The notes beneath the pieces were generated by a model. That model did not search any database and was not told the DNA's origin. It saw nothing but the letters and a program-made list of their open reading frames with translations. Of a stretch of DNA of 51,026 nucleotides, positions 37,833-46,354 are shown piece after piece (position 1 is the first letter of the stretch; every line of letters starts with the position of its first letter). A program made the translations under genes and the position numbers. The DNA comes from Colwellia sp. (GTDB lineage Bacteria; Pseudomonadota; Gammaproteobacteria; Enterobacterales; Alteromonadaceae): NCBI GenBank assembly GCA_013215465.1, contig JABSOW010000027.1, positions 1-51,026 on the forward strand, written 5' to 3'.

Positions 37833-38765
37833 ATGTCAGATAATAAAAAATACCGTTTAGTAACTCGTAGTGATTTTGATGGATTAGTTTGTGCCATTTT
37901 ACTCAAAAATATTAATTTAGTTGACGACATTCTCTTTGTTCATCCCAAAGATATGCAAGACGGTATTATTGAAGTAGGTCCAGATGATATTTCCACTAAC
38001 TTACCTTATGTTGACGGAATTCATCTCGCCTTTGATCATCATCATAGTGAAACACTTCGTAATGAAAAACGAGATAATCATATTATCGATCCTGATGCTC
38101 CTTCGGCTGCTCGCGTTGTTTACGATTATTACGGTGGAGAAAAAACTTTCCCTGCTAGTTGGCAAAGCATGATGAAAGCGGTAGATAAAGGTGACTCGGC
38201 ACAATTCAATAAAGAAGAAGTTTTACATGCTAAACGCTGGGAACTACTTAATTTCATAATGGATTCTCGAACAGGTTTAGGTCGTTTTCGAGATTTTCGT
38301 ATTTCAAACTATGAACTCATGATGGAGCTAATAGATTTTGGTAAAGATCACAGCATTGATCAATTATTAACACTGCCTGATATTAAAGAACGAACCGATC
38401 TTTACTTTGAGCACGAAGAACAATTTAAAGAACAAATTAAGCGCTGTGCAACGGTTCACGGTAACTTAGTTGTGCTGGATTTAAGAGAAGAAGAAATTAT
38501 TTACTCCGGTAATCGTTTTGTTATTTACGCATTATTTCCACAATGTAATATTTCAATTCATATTATGTGGGGACTTAAAAAACAAAACACGGTTTTTGCG
38601 ACAGGAAAATCTATTTTTGATCGTAGTTCAACAACTAATATTGGTGAATTAATGCTTAAATACAATGGCGGTGGACATAATGGTGCAGGCACCTGTCAAG
38701 TTCCACATGATCAAAGTGAAGCTTGTCTTGCTGAGCTAATTTCTACCATTAATGCTGATGGCTAA
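37833..38765 (+). CDS. DHH-family phosphoesterase
   Basis: 310 residues. The DHH domain starts TRSDFDGLVCAILLK (Asp14, Asp16 as metal ligands) and has DHHHSET with Asp68-His69-His70. The C-terminal DHHA1-type part ends with GGGHNGAGTC (GGGH at 279-282), which binds substrate. This is the group labelled exopolyphosphatase-related or oligoribonuclease NrnA-like; whether it cuts polyphosphate, nano-RNA or cyclic dinucleotide products is not clear from sequence. It is not RecJ (too short). Start supported by GGAGATGATAA. Monocistronic. Confidence 0.82.
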   Translation: MSDNKKYRLVTRSDFDGLVCAILLKNINLVDDILFVHPKDMQDGIIEVGPDDISTNLPYVDGIHLAFDHHHSETLRNEKRDNHIIDPDAPSAARVVYDYYGGEKTFPASWQSMMKAVDKGDSAQFNKEEVLHAKRWELLNFIMDSRTGLGRFRDFRISNYELMMELIDFGKDHSIDQLLTLPDIKERTDLYFEHEEQFKEQIKRCATVHGNLVVLDLREEEIIYSGNRFVIYALFPQCNISIHIMWGLKKQNTVFATGKSIFDRSSTTNIGELMLKYNGGGHNGAGTCQVPHDQSEACLAELISTINADG

Positions 38766-38799
38766 ACCTTTAAAATACTAAGCGATAATCAAATAATAA

Positions 38800-38841
38800 A
38801 ACGCCTTCAAGAAAAACTGCTTTGCTTTTCTTGAAGGCGTT
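38800..38841. terminator. Terminator between DHH gene and outer-membrane gene
   Basis: Perfect 16-bp stem: AACGCCTTCAAGAAAA (38800-38815) with its complement at 38826-38841, ten-base loop. The minus strand continues TTTATTATTT, so it serves best as terminator of the minus-strand outer-membrane gene and may also stop the DHH transcript. Confidence 0.85.
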
Positions 38842-38881
38842 ATACCATTAATTGAAATAATGAATCGACCAACTTAGAGTT
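38842..38881. repeat. Partial copy of element A left end
   Basis: About 40 bp matching the left end of element A (20387-20423) with a 3-base insertion and few substitutions; core GAAATAATGAATCGACC. It sits between the terminator hairpin and the stop of the outer-membrane gene. There is no right end nearby, so it is a solo fragment. Confidence 0.75.
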
Positions 38882-38884
38882 TAT

Positions 38885-39589
38885 TTAAAAACGATATGCG
38901 GCGTAAATACCCGCAACACGATCAAAACTATTATCAAGTTTATAACCATTTTCTTGTGCATCAAAACTTGAATAGCCCGTAAACACACCGATATCAGTAT
39001 TCTTGCTGTAGGCGTAATTCAAACCAACGTTGACCTCATGCGCATCATTTTGGCTAAAATCTTTCAAATCACGGTAAGTATAACTAGCCGTTGCTGTAAG
39101 ATCTTTTGCTATATTGCCTTGTACGCCTACAGAATAACGGTATTCACCTTTATTTTTTAGCTTCTTTTCATCCCATTTTACATAGCCTAAAGAAAAAATC
39201 ATCGCAATATTTTCATTAAAAACATATTTACCATTTAAATCAGTACCATAACCAACTGAATGCCCGTTTAATTTTGAATCTTGATAACCTCTTAAACCTA
39301 AGCCTACCGTTAGTTCCAAACCGGTCTTATTATCAGGACGAGCTAAAACTCGATAATTAATGCCACCCAATCCAAGCATTAAATTATCAGTTAAACCGTA
39401 GGCGGCATTTAAATTAAGCTCACCACGGTTGTCATCATTCTCTTCTCCCCACGCTAAAGCGCCACTAAGTGAAACAGTACCATCTGTTAATGTAAGCGGT
39501 CTTAATACTGGGTTTTGAGGATATTCGGTTTCGGCAACAACAGTAGATGAGGCAAAAAGTAATGCAATGCTAATAAGTGATTTGTTCAT
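38885..39589 (-). CDS. Outer-membrane beta-barrel protein
   Basis: 234 residues. Signal peptide MNKSLISIALLFASSTVVA (cleavage after AVVA-type site near residue 19), then alternating amphipathic strands such as GELNLNAAYGLTDNLMLGLGG and DIGVFTGYSSF. It ends AAYRF with the C-terminal phenylalanine recognised by the BAM complex. About eight to ten strands fit an OmpA/OmpW-size barrel. Ligand or role unknown. Its 3' end abuts a fragment of element A, and the shared terminator lies just beyond. Confidence 0.8.
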   Translation of the reverse strand: MNKSLISIALLFASSTVVAETEYPQNPVLRPLTLTDGTVSLSGALAWGEENDDNRGELNLNAAYGLTDNLMLGLGGINYRVLARPDNKTGLELTVGLGLRGYQDSKLNGHSVGYGTDLNGKYVFNENIAMIFSLGYVKWDEKKLKNKGEYRYSVGVQGNIAKDLTATASYTYRDLKDFSQNDAHEVNVGLNYAYSKNTDIGVFTGYSSFDAQENGYKLDNSFDRVAGIYAAYRF

Positions 39590-39803
39590 AATAGTGAATC
39601 CCTAGATTTAGTGTTTTGTTATTTATGGGATCATAATAAAACCTTGTCGCGTTCGTTTCCTTATGCATTTTGTCGATGAAATGTATGACTAGTGTGAGAA
39701 ATTGTAAGAATAAGCAAAATATTTTTTCTCTTTAGTGGTCTAGTTATTGGTAAGAAAAATAAATAGATCACGGTGATACTATTTTTATGAAATTAGCAGC
39801 TTT
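39590..39803. other. Divergent gap between barrel gene and small membrane gene
   Basis: 214 bp with both promoters expected; no clear operator or strong ribosome site for the plus-strand gene. Confidence 0.3.
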
Positions 39804-40202
39804 ATGACCGCAAAAACACAAACAATATTGTCAGTACTGATTAGTTTTATTTTTTACTTTACCTGGACCTGGTATGCCAACAGCCGAGTAACAGATGATG
39901 TTGCTTTGTTATTACGATGTGCGCTAATTCAAAGTTCATACAGTGCCTTTATGACGTTAACGTTCACCACGCTGCTGAGATGGACAATAGGTAAAATGAA
40001 ATGCCACGATCACCCTTATCTGGTTATCATTCCGCCATTACTAATGCAATCAACAACGGTTTACTTTATTAACTACCTTAATCAAACACCTAACCTAATT
40101 TTAACTATTATTCCAGGCATATTTTTTACCGCCATCTACGGTATTTTCTTCACATACACATTATTAAAGAAACCAGAATATCAATGTCACACTCAACATT
40201 AA
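39804..40202 (+). CDS. Small inner-membrane protein, unknown
   Basis: 132 residues with four predicted membrane helices: 8-28, 40-62 (TLTFTTLLRW side), 74-93 (YLVIIPPLLMQSTTVYFI) and 100-122. The C-terminus is polar. No motif recognised. The ribosome site is weak, but the open frame, helix spacing and positive-inside pattern support a real gene. It converges with the small DUF3545 gene. Confidence 0.55.
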   Translation: MTAKTQTILSVLISFIFYFTWTWYANSRVTDDVALLLRCALIQSSYSAFMTLTFTTLLRWTIGKMKCHDHPYLVIIPPLLMQSTTVYFINYLNQTPNLILTIIPGIFFTAIYGIFFTYTLLKKPEYQCHTQH

Positions 40203-40252
40203 TGGCAGTCTTTGCCATCAGCACCATATGCTCTGATGCCCGCTCACAGTAT

Positions 40253-40423
40253 TTACATTGAGTAATAGTGATCGTTAATATCCATTACCTTTCTCTCTAT
40301 TTGTCTATCTTTAAACTCTTCTATTTCACGCCATTTACGTTTGCTTTGCCTTTTGCTTTTCTTTTTTTCATGTTGTTCTTCAAATTCGTCAAAATCAAAA
40401 TCTTGCCAAATGTTATTTTGCAT
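40253..40423 (-). CDS. DUF3545-family small protein
   Basis: A 56-residue gene on the minus strand from ATG at 40423 to TAA at 40253, shorter than usual gene-calling limits. It reads MQNNIWQDFDFDEFEEQ, then a lysine/arginine-rich helix KSKRQSKRKWREIEEFKDR and a short tail. The acidic N-terminus followed by KRKWREIE-IKDR is the signature of DUF3545, a family of 50-70-residue cytosolic proteins of marine gammaproteobacteria with unknown role. Base and codon use look coding; the plus-strand frame over it is a shadow. Confidence 0.8.
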   Translation of the reverse strand: MQNNIWQDFDFDEFEEQHEKKKSKRQSKRKWREIEEFKDRQIERKVMDINDHYYSM

Positions 40424-40741
40424 AATAATTTCTCATATCAATGGTTCACTTCAATGTAATAAATCTATATGACGATTTTTTTACAAAAAAATGACAGTAT
40501 TATGACCATATGATTTTATTTTTTCCCCATTAACACTTGCTGTCTATTGAACTGTTTAGTGGTGCGGTGGCGCCCGCTCAGTGAAACATAAACATCAAGC
40601 TAATGACTGGCCTAATAAGTTTCACGCCGACATTAAGGAATGATAAGCTTGTGCTATTATTTTTATTTAGGTTAAATTAACACTGGCTATCTAAGTTAAT
40701 TATTTCTTCGCTAGCCATTGCCTAAGCCGAGTACAATTTAG
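40424..40741. other. Intergenic region upstream of the COG0523 GTPase
   Basis: 318 bp containing the promoters of the DUF3545 gene and the GTPase gene. No Zur-box-like palindrome (as expected for a zinc-controlled COG0523 gene) could be made out by eye. Confidence 0.35.
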
Positions 40742-41830
40742 ATGTTCACCTTAATAACAGCAAAAATTTCAGCCATTCCTACTAGCCTTATTACCGGTTT
40801 TTTAGGTGTAGGAAAAACCACCGCTATATTGCAGTTACTTGCCAATAAACCAAAAAATGAAAACTGGGCGGTATTAGTGAATGAGTTTGGCGAAGTAGGA
40901 ATAGACTCTGCGCTACTCGCTGGTAATAGTAATGAAAAAGGAGTGTTTATTCGTGAAGTACCCGGCGGCTGTATGTGCTGCGCTTCTGGTGTGCCTATGC
41001 AGGTAGCATTAAATCAACTTATTGCTAAATCGAAACCTGATAGGCTAATTATAGAGCCAACTGGCTTAGGACACCCCAAAGAAGTAGTTGAGGTGTTAAC
41101 TAGTGGCAAATATCAAGAAATAATTTCGCTACAATCAATATTCTGTTTAGTCGATGCTAGAAACCTTAGCGATAAACGCTATACAGAGCACCCATCATTT
41201 GTGCAACAACTTAAAGTGGCAGATATCATTCTAGCGGCAAAAGCAGATAAATATTCAGCGCAAGATGAAGAGAATTTATCTGCATTTATTGCTAAGAATG
41301 ACCTGTCAGAAAAAACATTGCACCTAATACAGCATGGTAACGTTGATCCTAGTTGGTTAACGCAAGAGCAAAATACCGCAATAGCCGCCAAACCAATGAT
41401 TGGTATTGCTGTTCCCTTTTCACAAAAAAATTCACACGACATTCAGCCTAGTTTTCAAAATGCGCTAAGTTATCAAAATGAACTGAAGCTAAACCAAGCC
41501 CTACAAACTAGGTTAGCGCAAGATGGCTTTATTGAGTTAAATAATCAGGGTGAGGGCTATTTTAGTAAAGGTTGGATTTTTTCAGGAAAATATATGTTTG
41601 ATTACCAACAGTTGATGGCACTGATAACCTCACTGAACGTTACACGGGTTAAAGGCGTGGTACGTACCAACAAAGGAAATTATTCCTTTAATAAAGCAGG
41701 AAGTGATTTTAGCTGTAATAAAGTCACTCATTCAAAAGATAGCCGTATTGAGTTGATTGATTTTAATGAAAGTATTTTAAATAAAGTAACTAGTGAGCAA
41801 CTGTTAATGCTCAAGAAAAACGCTATATAA
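40742..41830 (+). CDS. COG0523/CobW-family metal-chaperone GTPase
   Basis: 362 residues. Walker A GFLGVGKTT at 19-27, Glu-rich switch VNEFGEVGID (47-56), the metal-binding CxCC motif GGCMCCASG with Cys77, Cys79 and Cys80, and IIEPTGLGHP (about 103-112) define the family. The C-terminal CobW_C domain is shorter than in ZNG1/YjiA proteins and lacks a histidine-rich loop. Members deliver zinc, cobalt or other metals to target enzymes. There is no cobalamin or nitrile hydratase gene nearby, so the target is open. Monocistronic. Confidence 0.88.
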   Translation: MFTLITAKISAIPTSLITGFLGVGKTTAILQLLANKPKNENWAVLVNEFGEVGIDSALLAGNSNEKGVFIREVPGGCMCCASGVPMQVALNQLIAKSKPDRLIIEPTGLGHPKEVVEVLTSGKYQEIISLQSIFCLVDARNLSDKRYTEHPSFVQQLKVADIILAAKADKYSAQDEENLSAFIAKNDLSEKTLHLIQHGNVDPSWLTQEQNTAIAAKPMIGIAVPFSQKNSHDIQPSFQNALSYQNELKLNQALQTRLAQDGFIELNNQGEGYFSKGWIFSGKYMFDYQQLMALITSLNVTRVKGVVRTNKGNYSFNKAGSDFSCNKVTHSKDSRIELIDFNESILNKVTSEQLLMLKKNAI

Positions 41831-42012
41831 TTATTAACCGTTGGCAACTCCTGCTCTATTGCTTGGAGCTTGCCTTTCTACTTACCTCTCTGCTTGACGT
41901 CACAGTGGCAGCGCCCCCCATATGGACAATAGTTCACTCCCATTTAAAAAATTAAAGTATTTAGTTTTATTTCCGATATATACTTAATGTGGCTTTATGA
42001 TTAAGGACATTC
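41831..42012. other. Gap upstream of the 636-residue unknown gene
   Basis: 182 bp with a short C-rich stretch (41912-41922) but no hairpin with a T tract; AAGGAC is the ribosome site for the following gene. Confidence 0.3.
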
Positions 42013-43923
42013 ATGATTAACAATGTATTACACAGCCGTGCTGACTTAATTTCATCCCTTGCCCTACCAGTCAATCAGCAACCCCATACACTCACCGATG
42101 AACTTAATAATATTGCGCCAGAAATGGTTCAAGAGCTATTGAGCCAGTTTGATGAAGAAAGAGTGGAACAATTACTTCAGCAACAATTTGCCTCACTCAT
42201 CACTGTATCAAGTCAGCCGACAGTCTTCAATTATCAACATTCAGACAAAGAATTAGCTTTACGCATCGTGATAAGCAGTCAACAAAACGGTTTACTCAAC
42301 AATGAAAATAGCGATGAGCTCATGAAACGTTTGAATAAATCGGTACAAGACATTCACGGAGCTTACGCCAATACTAGTGATATATTAGCTAGTTTAGGGC
42401 AATTGGGTCATGAGCAAAAATCATTTCTAGCCTCGAGTGAACAGCGTGTAGAACGAGCGCTAGGTACTTATATGGAAAGTATCAATCGAACAAATAATGA
42501 AGATAACGATAACTACAGTTTTGAACTAACAGTAAAGACTAAGGAAGGCGACATTATCAATATCACCTTTAATTCATCGCAAGGTTATGACGAAAACACG
42601 GGTAAAACAGTTGATGGTTTTGGTCTCAGCTATCAAGTTGAGGGGGACTTGTCTGAAGCTGAACATCAGGCATTAACCGAGGTATTGTCGGGGATTGGAC
42701 AAATGGCTGATGAATTTTTTAAGGTAAGCCAAAACTCATACAGTAAATATGTTCCAGCAGGTCAATCCGATTTTAACGTCGATTTTTTGGCTGCTTTTAA
42801 TCATCAACAGTTATCGGGTTTTGATGTATCTTTTTCGACCACTGAAAATCAACAATTTGGCTCTCCGGAAAATAATCTCGATCTAAGTTACCACGTCGAT
42901 CAAGAGTTAAACCAACAAGCGCTTACGTTTAACTCTCAAGCGGGTGTTAATGAAATAGATTTCTCGTTAGATATGTCTACTTTTGGCGGTAAAGACGTAA
43001 AGCAAATGCAGCAATACATAGCCACCTTAGATAAAAACCTCGAAGCTAGCCGTTACAATAGTAAAGGCGAAAATAAAACATCAGCATTTGGTAAAAAAGA
43101 CGATTTAAAAATACAACAAGGTTTTGCTATTTTTAAAGGGGCTTTTGCTAGTATGTCATCGGCAGCGCAGCATTATAGCAATATAGAGTCAGTCGCAGCA
43201 CAACAATTCACTGATGGCCGAGCAATGGTCGCAGAGTTAGTTGATAACATGATCACCAATGATCCTCGCTATCAAGGCCTTGGCAGCGAAACAAATAACA
43301 CCTTGGGTGCGGGAGTTTCTAAATTAGCAGATTTTGACGCTGAATTTTCATTTTCGAAAGAGCCACAAGGCCGAAGTCTACACCCTAAAATCAGTGTTGA
43401 GTTAGCGCAAGTAACTCAGCAACACAAATCAGGAAAATTAACTGGGGTAACCCAAAGTAAAACGGTAGCTACTCATTTCGATTATCAACTTACTCGGCCT
43501 GATTACTATGATAAAACAGAAAGCTACAACATTGGTACTGCCGTCCAAAATCAAGCATTGGTTGGTCTTGATCAGAAACACCAAGTGGATGTTAGTAAAG
43601 AAACTTATCAGTTTAACCCTGAGACGAATCAATATGAACTGCAAATGGCATTTAATGAAAAGATTGAGAATGAGAGCAACATTCGCCTTATTAACAATAT
43701 TTGGCTTGAAAACACAGAAAGTAGCCATACTATGGATAAAAAAGAGCGTATCGCTAACGAAGGAAAACCAGAAGATTTTAACAAAACAAATCACCATTCT
43801 CATAAAAAACTCATGACGTTAATTGGTGATTTAGATAAACTAGCTGAAAATAAACAGGTTGAACGTGACTATCTTATTGGATTAAATAATGTGAATTTTT
43901 TTATGGATAATAATACTAAATAG
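42013..43923 (+). CDS. Large soluble protein of unknown function
   Basis: 636 residues, acidic, no signal peptide, lipobox or membrane segment. The N-terminal 100 residues are helical (MVQELLSQFDEERVEQLLQ). The middle (about 165-330) is rich in alternating polar strands such as YSFELTVKTKEGDIINITF and GFGLSYQVEGDL, and a further helical and strand part follows. It looks like a cytosolic or exported-without-signal protein with repeated beta segments. The context is uninformative: a COG0523 GTPase upstream and a decayed accessory zone downstream. I do not recognise a family. Codon use matches the chromosome. Confidence 0.7.
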   Translation: MINNVLHSRADLISSLALPVNQQPHTLTDELNNIAPEMVQELLSQFDEERVEQLLQQQFASLITVSSQPTVFNYQHSDKELALRIVISSQQNGLLNNENSDELMKRLNKSVQDIHGAYANTSDILASLGQLGHEQKSFLASSEQRVERALGTYMESINRTNNEDNDNYSFELTVKTKEGDIINITFNSSQGYDENTGKTVDGFGLSYQVEGDLSEAEHQALTEVLSGIGQMADEFFKVSQNSYSKYVPAGQSDFNVDFLAAFNHQQLSGFDVSFSTTENQQFGSPENNLDLSYHVDQELNQQALTFNSQAGVNEIDFSLDMSTFGGKDVKQMQQYIATLDKNLEASRYNSKGENKTSAFGKKDDLKIQQGFAIFKGAFASMSSAAQHYSNIESVAAQQFTDGRAMVAELVDNMITNDPRYQGLGSETNNTLGAGVSKLADFDAEFSFSKEPQGRSLHPKISVELAQVTQQHKSGKLTGVTQSKTVATHFDYQLTRPDYYDKTESYNIGTAVQNQALVGLDQKHQVDVSKETYQFNPETNQYELQMAFNEKIENESNIRLINNIWLENTESSHTMDKKERIANEGKPEDFNKTNHHSHKKLMTLIGDLDKLAENKQVERDYLIGLNNVNFFMDNNTK

Positions 43924-44041
43924 GATCAAATTTCCCCTGTTAGCGATCAGTTGACCTAAAGAACAACCAGTAGCTAACATTAACACTACGCCCTGTAACT
44001 GTAAAAATATCAATAAAAATATCAAAGACAGCCACTATTAA

Positions 44042-44129
44042 AACATCAAGCATAATTACACTTTAAATATTCACGATATGTAATGGGTTACTAACATACA
44101 AAATGAATAATGTGTGTAACGCTAATAAA
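44042..44129. repeat. 88-bp direct repeat, copy 1
   Basis: 88 bp nearly identical (one substitution and one single-base indel) to 45195-45283, same orientation. The core contains CATCAAGCATAATTACAC and ends GTAACGCTAATAAA. Its last part encodes the first codons of the truncated peptidase frame (MNNVCNANK). Confidence 0.9.
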
Positions 44130-44411
44130 ACCACTCATTACAAACTTCCGGTAAAAAATCAACACACAGAGGGAGACCTTTTCAAATACCTAAGAGCTGG
44201 TGGCCCCATTTGGAGCGCTGGTTATTGGTTTGGTGCTGGGCATATAATTGTACTTACAGGTGTAAGCCAAGGAAAAGTTTATTTTAACGATCCTGATCAA
44301 GGCGTCAAAAAAGAAAATACTGTGAAGTGGTTTAATGAAAAATTAGCCAATCAAATCCAAGGTTGTCTTATGGGACCCTGTAACAAAATCTGTGTAACTG
44401 CCTATCATTAA
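44103..44411 (+). pseudogene. Truncated papain-like (C39/C70-type) cysteine peptidase fragment
   Basis: 102 residues. From about residue 30 the frame reads LRAGGPIWSAGYWFGAGHIIVLTGVSQG and YFNDPDQG. That is the C-terminal half of a C39-like/AvrRpt2-like cysteine peptidase fold, with the active-site histidine (GH) and the following Asp-Pro. The N-terminal half with the catalytic cysteine is absent. The first nine codons come from the 88-bp repeat, so the present start was created by the rearrangement. Product unlikely to be an active peptidase. Confidence 0.6.
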
Positions 44412-44441
44412 TACCCATACAGGGTTTAGGATAAAAAAACT

Positions 44442-44543
44442 ATGAATAAGAAAGAACTAGAAGCATTTGCTAAGCAAGCAGCCAAAGGCATTAAGTCAGA
44501 GCAAGACTTAACGGACTTTCACAGAATACTTACCAAGATATGA
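44442..44543 (+). pseudogene. IS256-family transposase N-terminal stub
   Basis: 33 codons from ATG to TGA: MNKKELEAFAKQAAKGI, then KSEQDLTDFHRILTKI. This matches the usual first residues of IS256-family transposases (KALEAFAKEAAKGIKTEQDL, ending LTK). The remaining ~370 residues, including the DDE residues, are gone. Starts 31 bp after the peptidase fragment. Confidence 0.7.
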
Positions 44544-44586
44544 TGTGCGAGACAAATAAACCTTGATCGGAGCGCCGTCGTCAACA

Positions 44587-45123
44587 CTAAAAGCGGTAAG
44601 ATAAATATATACCGTGGCTTTTTGTCCATTCGTCGTATGGATCTGATGTTATTCGTGACATCATGTTATATCTGTATCCTATACTCACATCTTCATCAAT
44701 CATGTATTCTATGCCGATCAAATAACCTTCATCGTTATCATAATCATGATCGTAATAATCTGATGAGGTGGCGCTAACTGAAGTGGGTATGGTGTATTTT
44801 CCGATCCCCGCGTAAACCGTTACCAAATCAAAGCTATATCGATAAGTTAATTCCAAGGAAAATATATAATTCATTTCAAGAACTAAATCTTCATATTTAC
44901 CTTTGGTTTTAGAGTCACTTAAAACACCATAACCAGCCCGAAAAGCAATCCCTATATCGGTGATGTAAGTTAACCCTAAGCTTTCCATTCCTGTCTCGTA
45001 CTTAGCGTAGTTATCTGGACCACGCCAAGAATGTTCAACCTTCGAGTAACCTAAATCTATTTGGTACTCACTGGATGAAACATTTAACGAGAGTAATATT
45101 AATAATAAAAGAGCTTTTATCAT
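44587..45123 (-). CDS. Outer-membrane beta-barrel protein with signal peptide
   Basis: 178 residues from the ATG at 45123, chosen because it begins a clean signal peptide (MIKALLLLILLSLNVSSS). The longer frame back to 45171 would bury that signal behind 16 residues. Strands such as GMESLGLTYITDIGIAFRAGYG and SIGYRYNMMSRI alternate, and the chain ends LSYRF with the terminal phenylalanine typical of outer-membrane barrels. It resembles OmpW/OprF-porin-type eight-stranded barrels (outer membrane protein beta-barrel family). It sits inside the segment bounded by the two 88-bp repeats. Function unknown. Confidence 0.7.
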   Translation of the reverse strand: MIKALLLLILLSLNVSSSEYQIDLGYSKVEHSWRGPDNYAKYETGMESLGLTYITDIGIAFRAGYGVLSDSKTKGKYEDLVLEMNYIFSLELTYRYSFDLVTVYAGIGKYTIPTSVSATSSDYYDHDYDNDEGYLIGIEYMIDEDVSIGYRYNMMSRITSDPYDEWTKSHGIYLSYRF

Positions 45124-45194
45124 AAAGTCTTTTTGATTAAAGTTAACCGAGTATAGGAAGTATAGTACCATTTCTACTGAAATCTAAAGCTATT

Positions 45195-45283
45195 AACATC
45201 AAGCATAATTACACTTTAAATATTCACGATATGTAATGGCTTACTAACATACAAAAATGAATAATGTGTGTAACGCTAATAAA
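45195..45283. repeat. 88-bp direct repeat, copy 2
   Basis: Same-orientation copy of 44042-44129. Here the short frame inside it stops at once (MNNVCNANK then TAG), so the peptidase fusion exists only at copy 1. Confidence 0.9.
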
Positions 45284-45312
45284 TAGACTTTTAACGTACT
45301 TTCTCTTAATTT

Positions 45313-45633
45313 TTAACATAGGTAAGCATTAGCGTTAACTAAAAGAATCAAAGTGTCGTTTACTTTTTTCTTAAGCAAGTAACTTATTGCAAGCTGATAA
45401 GGTCGTTCGCCGGTGTAACAAAAGTCATTCAGTACATCGGCATGCCCTACTGCCCCATGGAAATTGTTAGTAAATTGCGTAGTTAAAGTTAACCAGTTCT
45501 CACCGCTGATATTTAATCTACTAAGGATATTAGGTTGATTTATTTCAATATAACCACATTTATCTGCACGAATGCAACGGCCCGTTACATCGATTAATTC
45601 AATATAATCATTGATAGCAAAGGTTAGTCCTTT
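45313..45633 (-). pseudogene. C-terminal fragment of a REP-associated-type transposase
   Basis: Open minus-strand frame without a start, from just after tandem TAG codons at 45634 to TAA at 45313. It reads GLTFAINDYIELIDVTGR, then ILSRLNISGENWLTLTTQF and HGAVG. It aligns by eye with the C-terminal part of the intact transposase at 46961-47881 (ISDENWLKLTMDFE, then TGAVG). N-terminal catalytic part absent. Confidence 0.75.
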
Positions 45634-45660
45634 CTACTAACTTTACTCTGCCCAGAATTA

Positions 45661-46011
45661 TTACTGAGGATAGGCGACAACCCAATCAGAGCTCTCATCA
45701 CCTTTTCTATCAAATTTATATTTAACAGAAGAAAAACCACAGAGTTTTACAAGGCCATTAAAGTCAAACGGTTGTTTTACCCCTGCTTTTGATTCCATGA
45801 ATGCAGCATCGCTTGGTATAATTACTTTCTCATGTTCGGCTGAGATTACAAATGCGGCTTCAGCTAATATTAGATCATTATTATGACGCTTGATAATCTC
45901 AGCATTCCCTAAACTGTTTCCATCTAAATCTCTAAACTCAAACTCCTCTGGATGATTAATTTCAATAACATCACCGTCATTAAGTTGATATGCAATTAAC
46001 ATGTTTACCAT
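45661..46011 (-). CDS. Small acidic protein of unknown function
   Basis: 116 residues from the ATG at 46011, preceded by GGGAG at 8 bases; an upstream TTG at 46026 lies on the ribosome site and is rejected. The N-terminal half forms strands (MLIAYQLNDGDVIEINHPEEFEF) that resemble a small hedgehog/intein-like or SH3-type barrel, followed by ILAEAAFVISAEHEKVIIP. No family recognised. It stands in the accessory zone beside transposase remnants, possibly cargo. Confidence 0.6.
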   Translation of the reverse strand: MVNMLIAYQLNDGDVIEINHPEEFEFRDLDGNSLGNAEIIKRHNNDLILAEAAFVISAEHEKVIIPSDAAFMESKAGVKQPFDFNGLVKLCGFSSVKYKFDRKGDESSDWVVAYPQ

Positions 46012-46354
46012 TGTTTGTTCTCCCAATTTAATTTGTTTTTTGGTGGCTTAGAGGGCTTTATTCGGCCATAACCTAGTAAGCCAACCTGATGACATACTAC
46101 GTTAAAATAACAAACAATTATTGATATGAACACACCTAAAGTCAGATACTTCTGTTAATAAAGAGTCCTCATAGTCGGAGAAGCTGATGTTAGAATAACA
46201 ATTAACCTTGCGTGTCCTAGTTAATTATCATTAACAGTGGGTGTCCTAGTTAATTATCTACAGGTATATGCATGCCTAATTTGAGTTTTTGTTTTTAATT
46301 TATATCATTGCCAATTTTGTTGTGCTATTTCAGATGTTAGGACTGATTTGTGAA
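46012..46354. other. Intergenic region with a short tandem repeat
   Basis: 343 bp without a gene. It holds two copies of an 18-bp repeat (see 46212-46258) and the promoter of the small acidic protein. Nothing else recognised. Confidence 0.4.
46212..46258. repeat. Two tandem copies of an 18-bp repeat
   Basis: GTGTCCTAGTTAATTATC occurs at 46212-46229 and again at 46241-46258, a 29-bp period. Its position 700 bp downstream of a REP-type transposase gene makes it a possible repeat substrate, but the link is inferred. Confidence 0.7.

Noticed and set aside
40268..40459. 63-residue plus-strand hydrophobic frame
   Set aside because: It is the shadow of the minus-strand DUF3545 gene, whose lysine and glutamate codons give phenylalanine and leucine on the other strand.
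44042..45283. 88-bp repeats considered as integron attC sites
   Set aside because: No convincing core-site pairs of the RYYYAAC / GTTRRRY kind with internal imperfect symmetry, and the passengers are fragments in both orientations.
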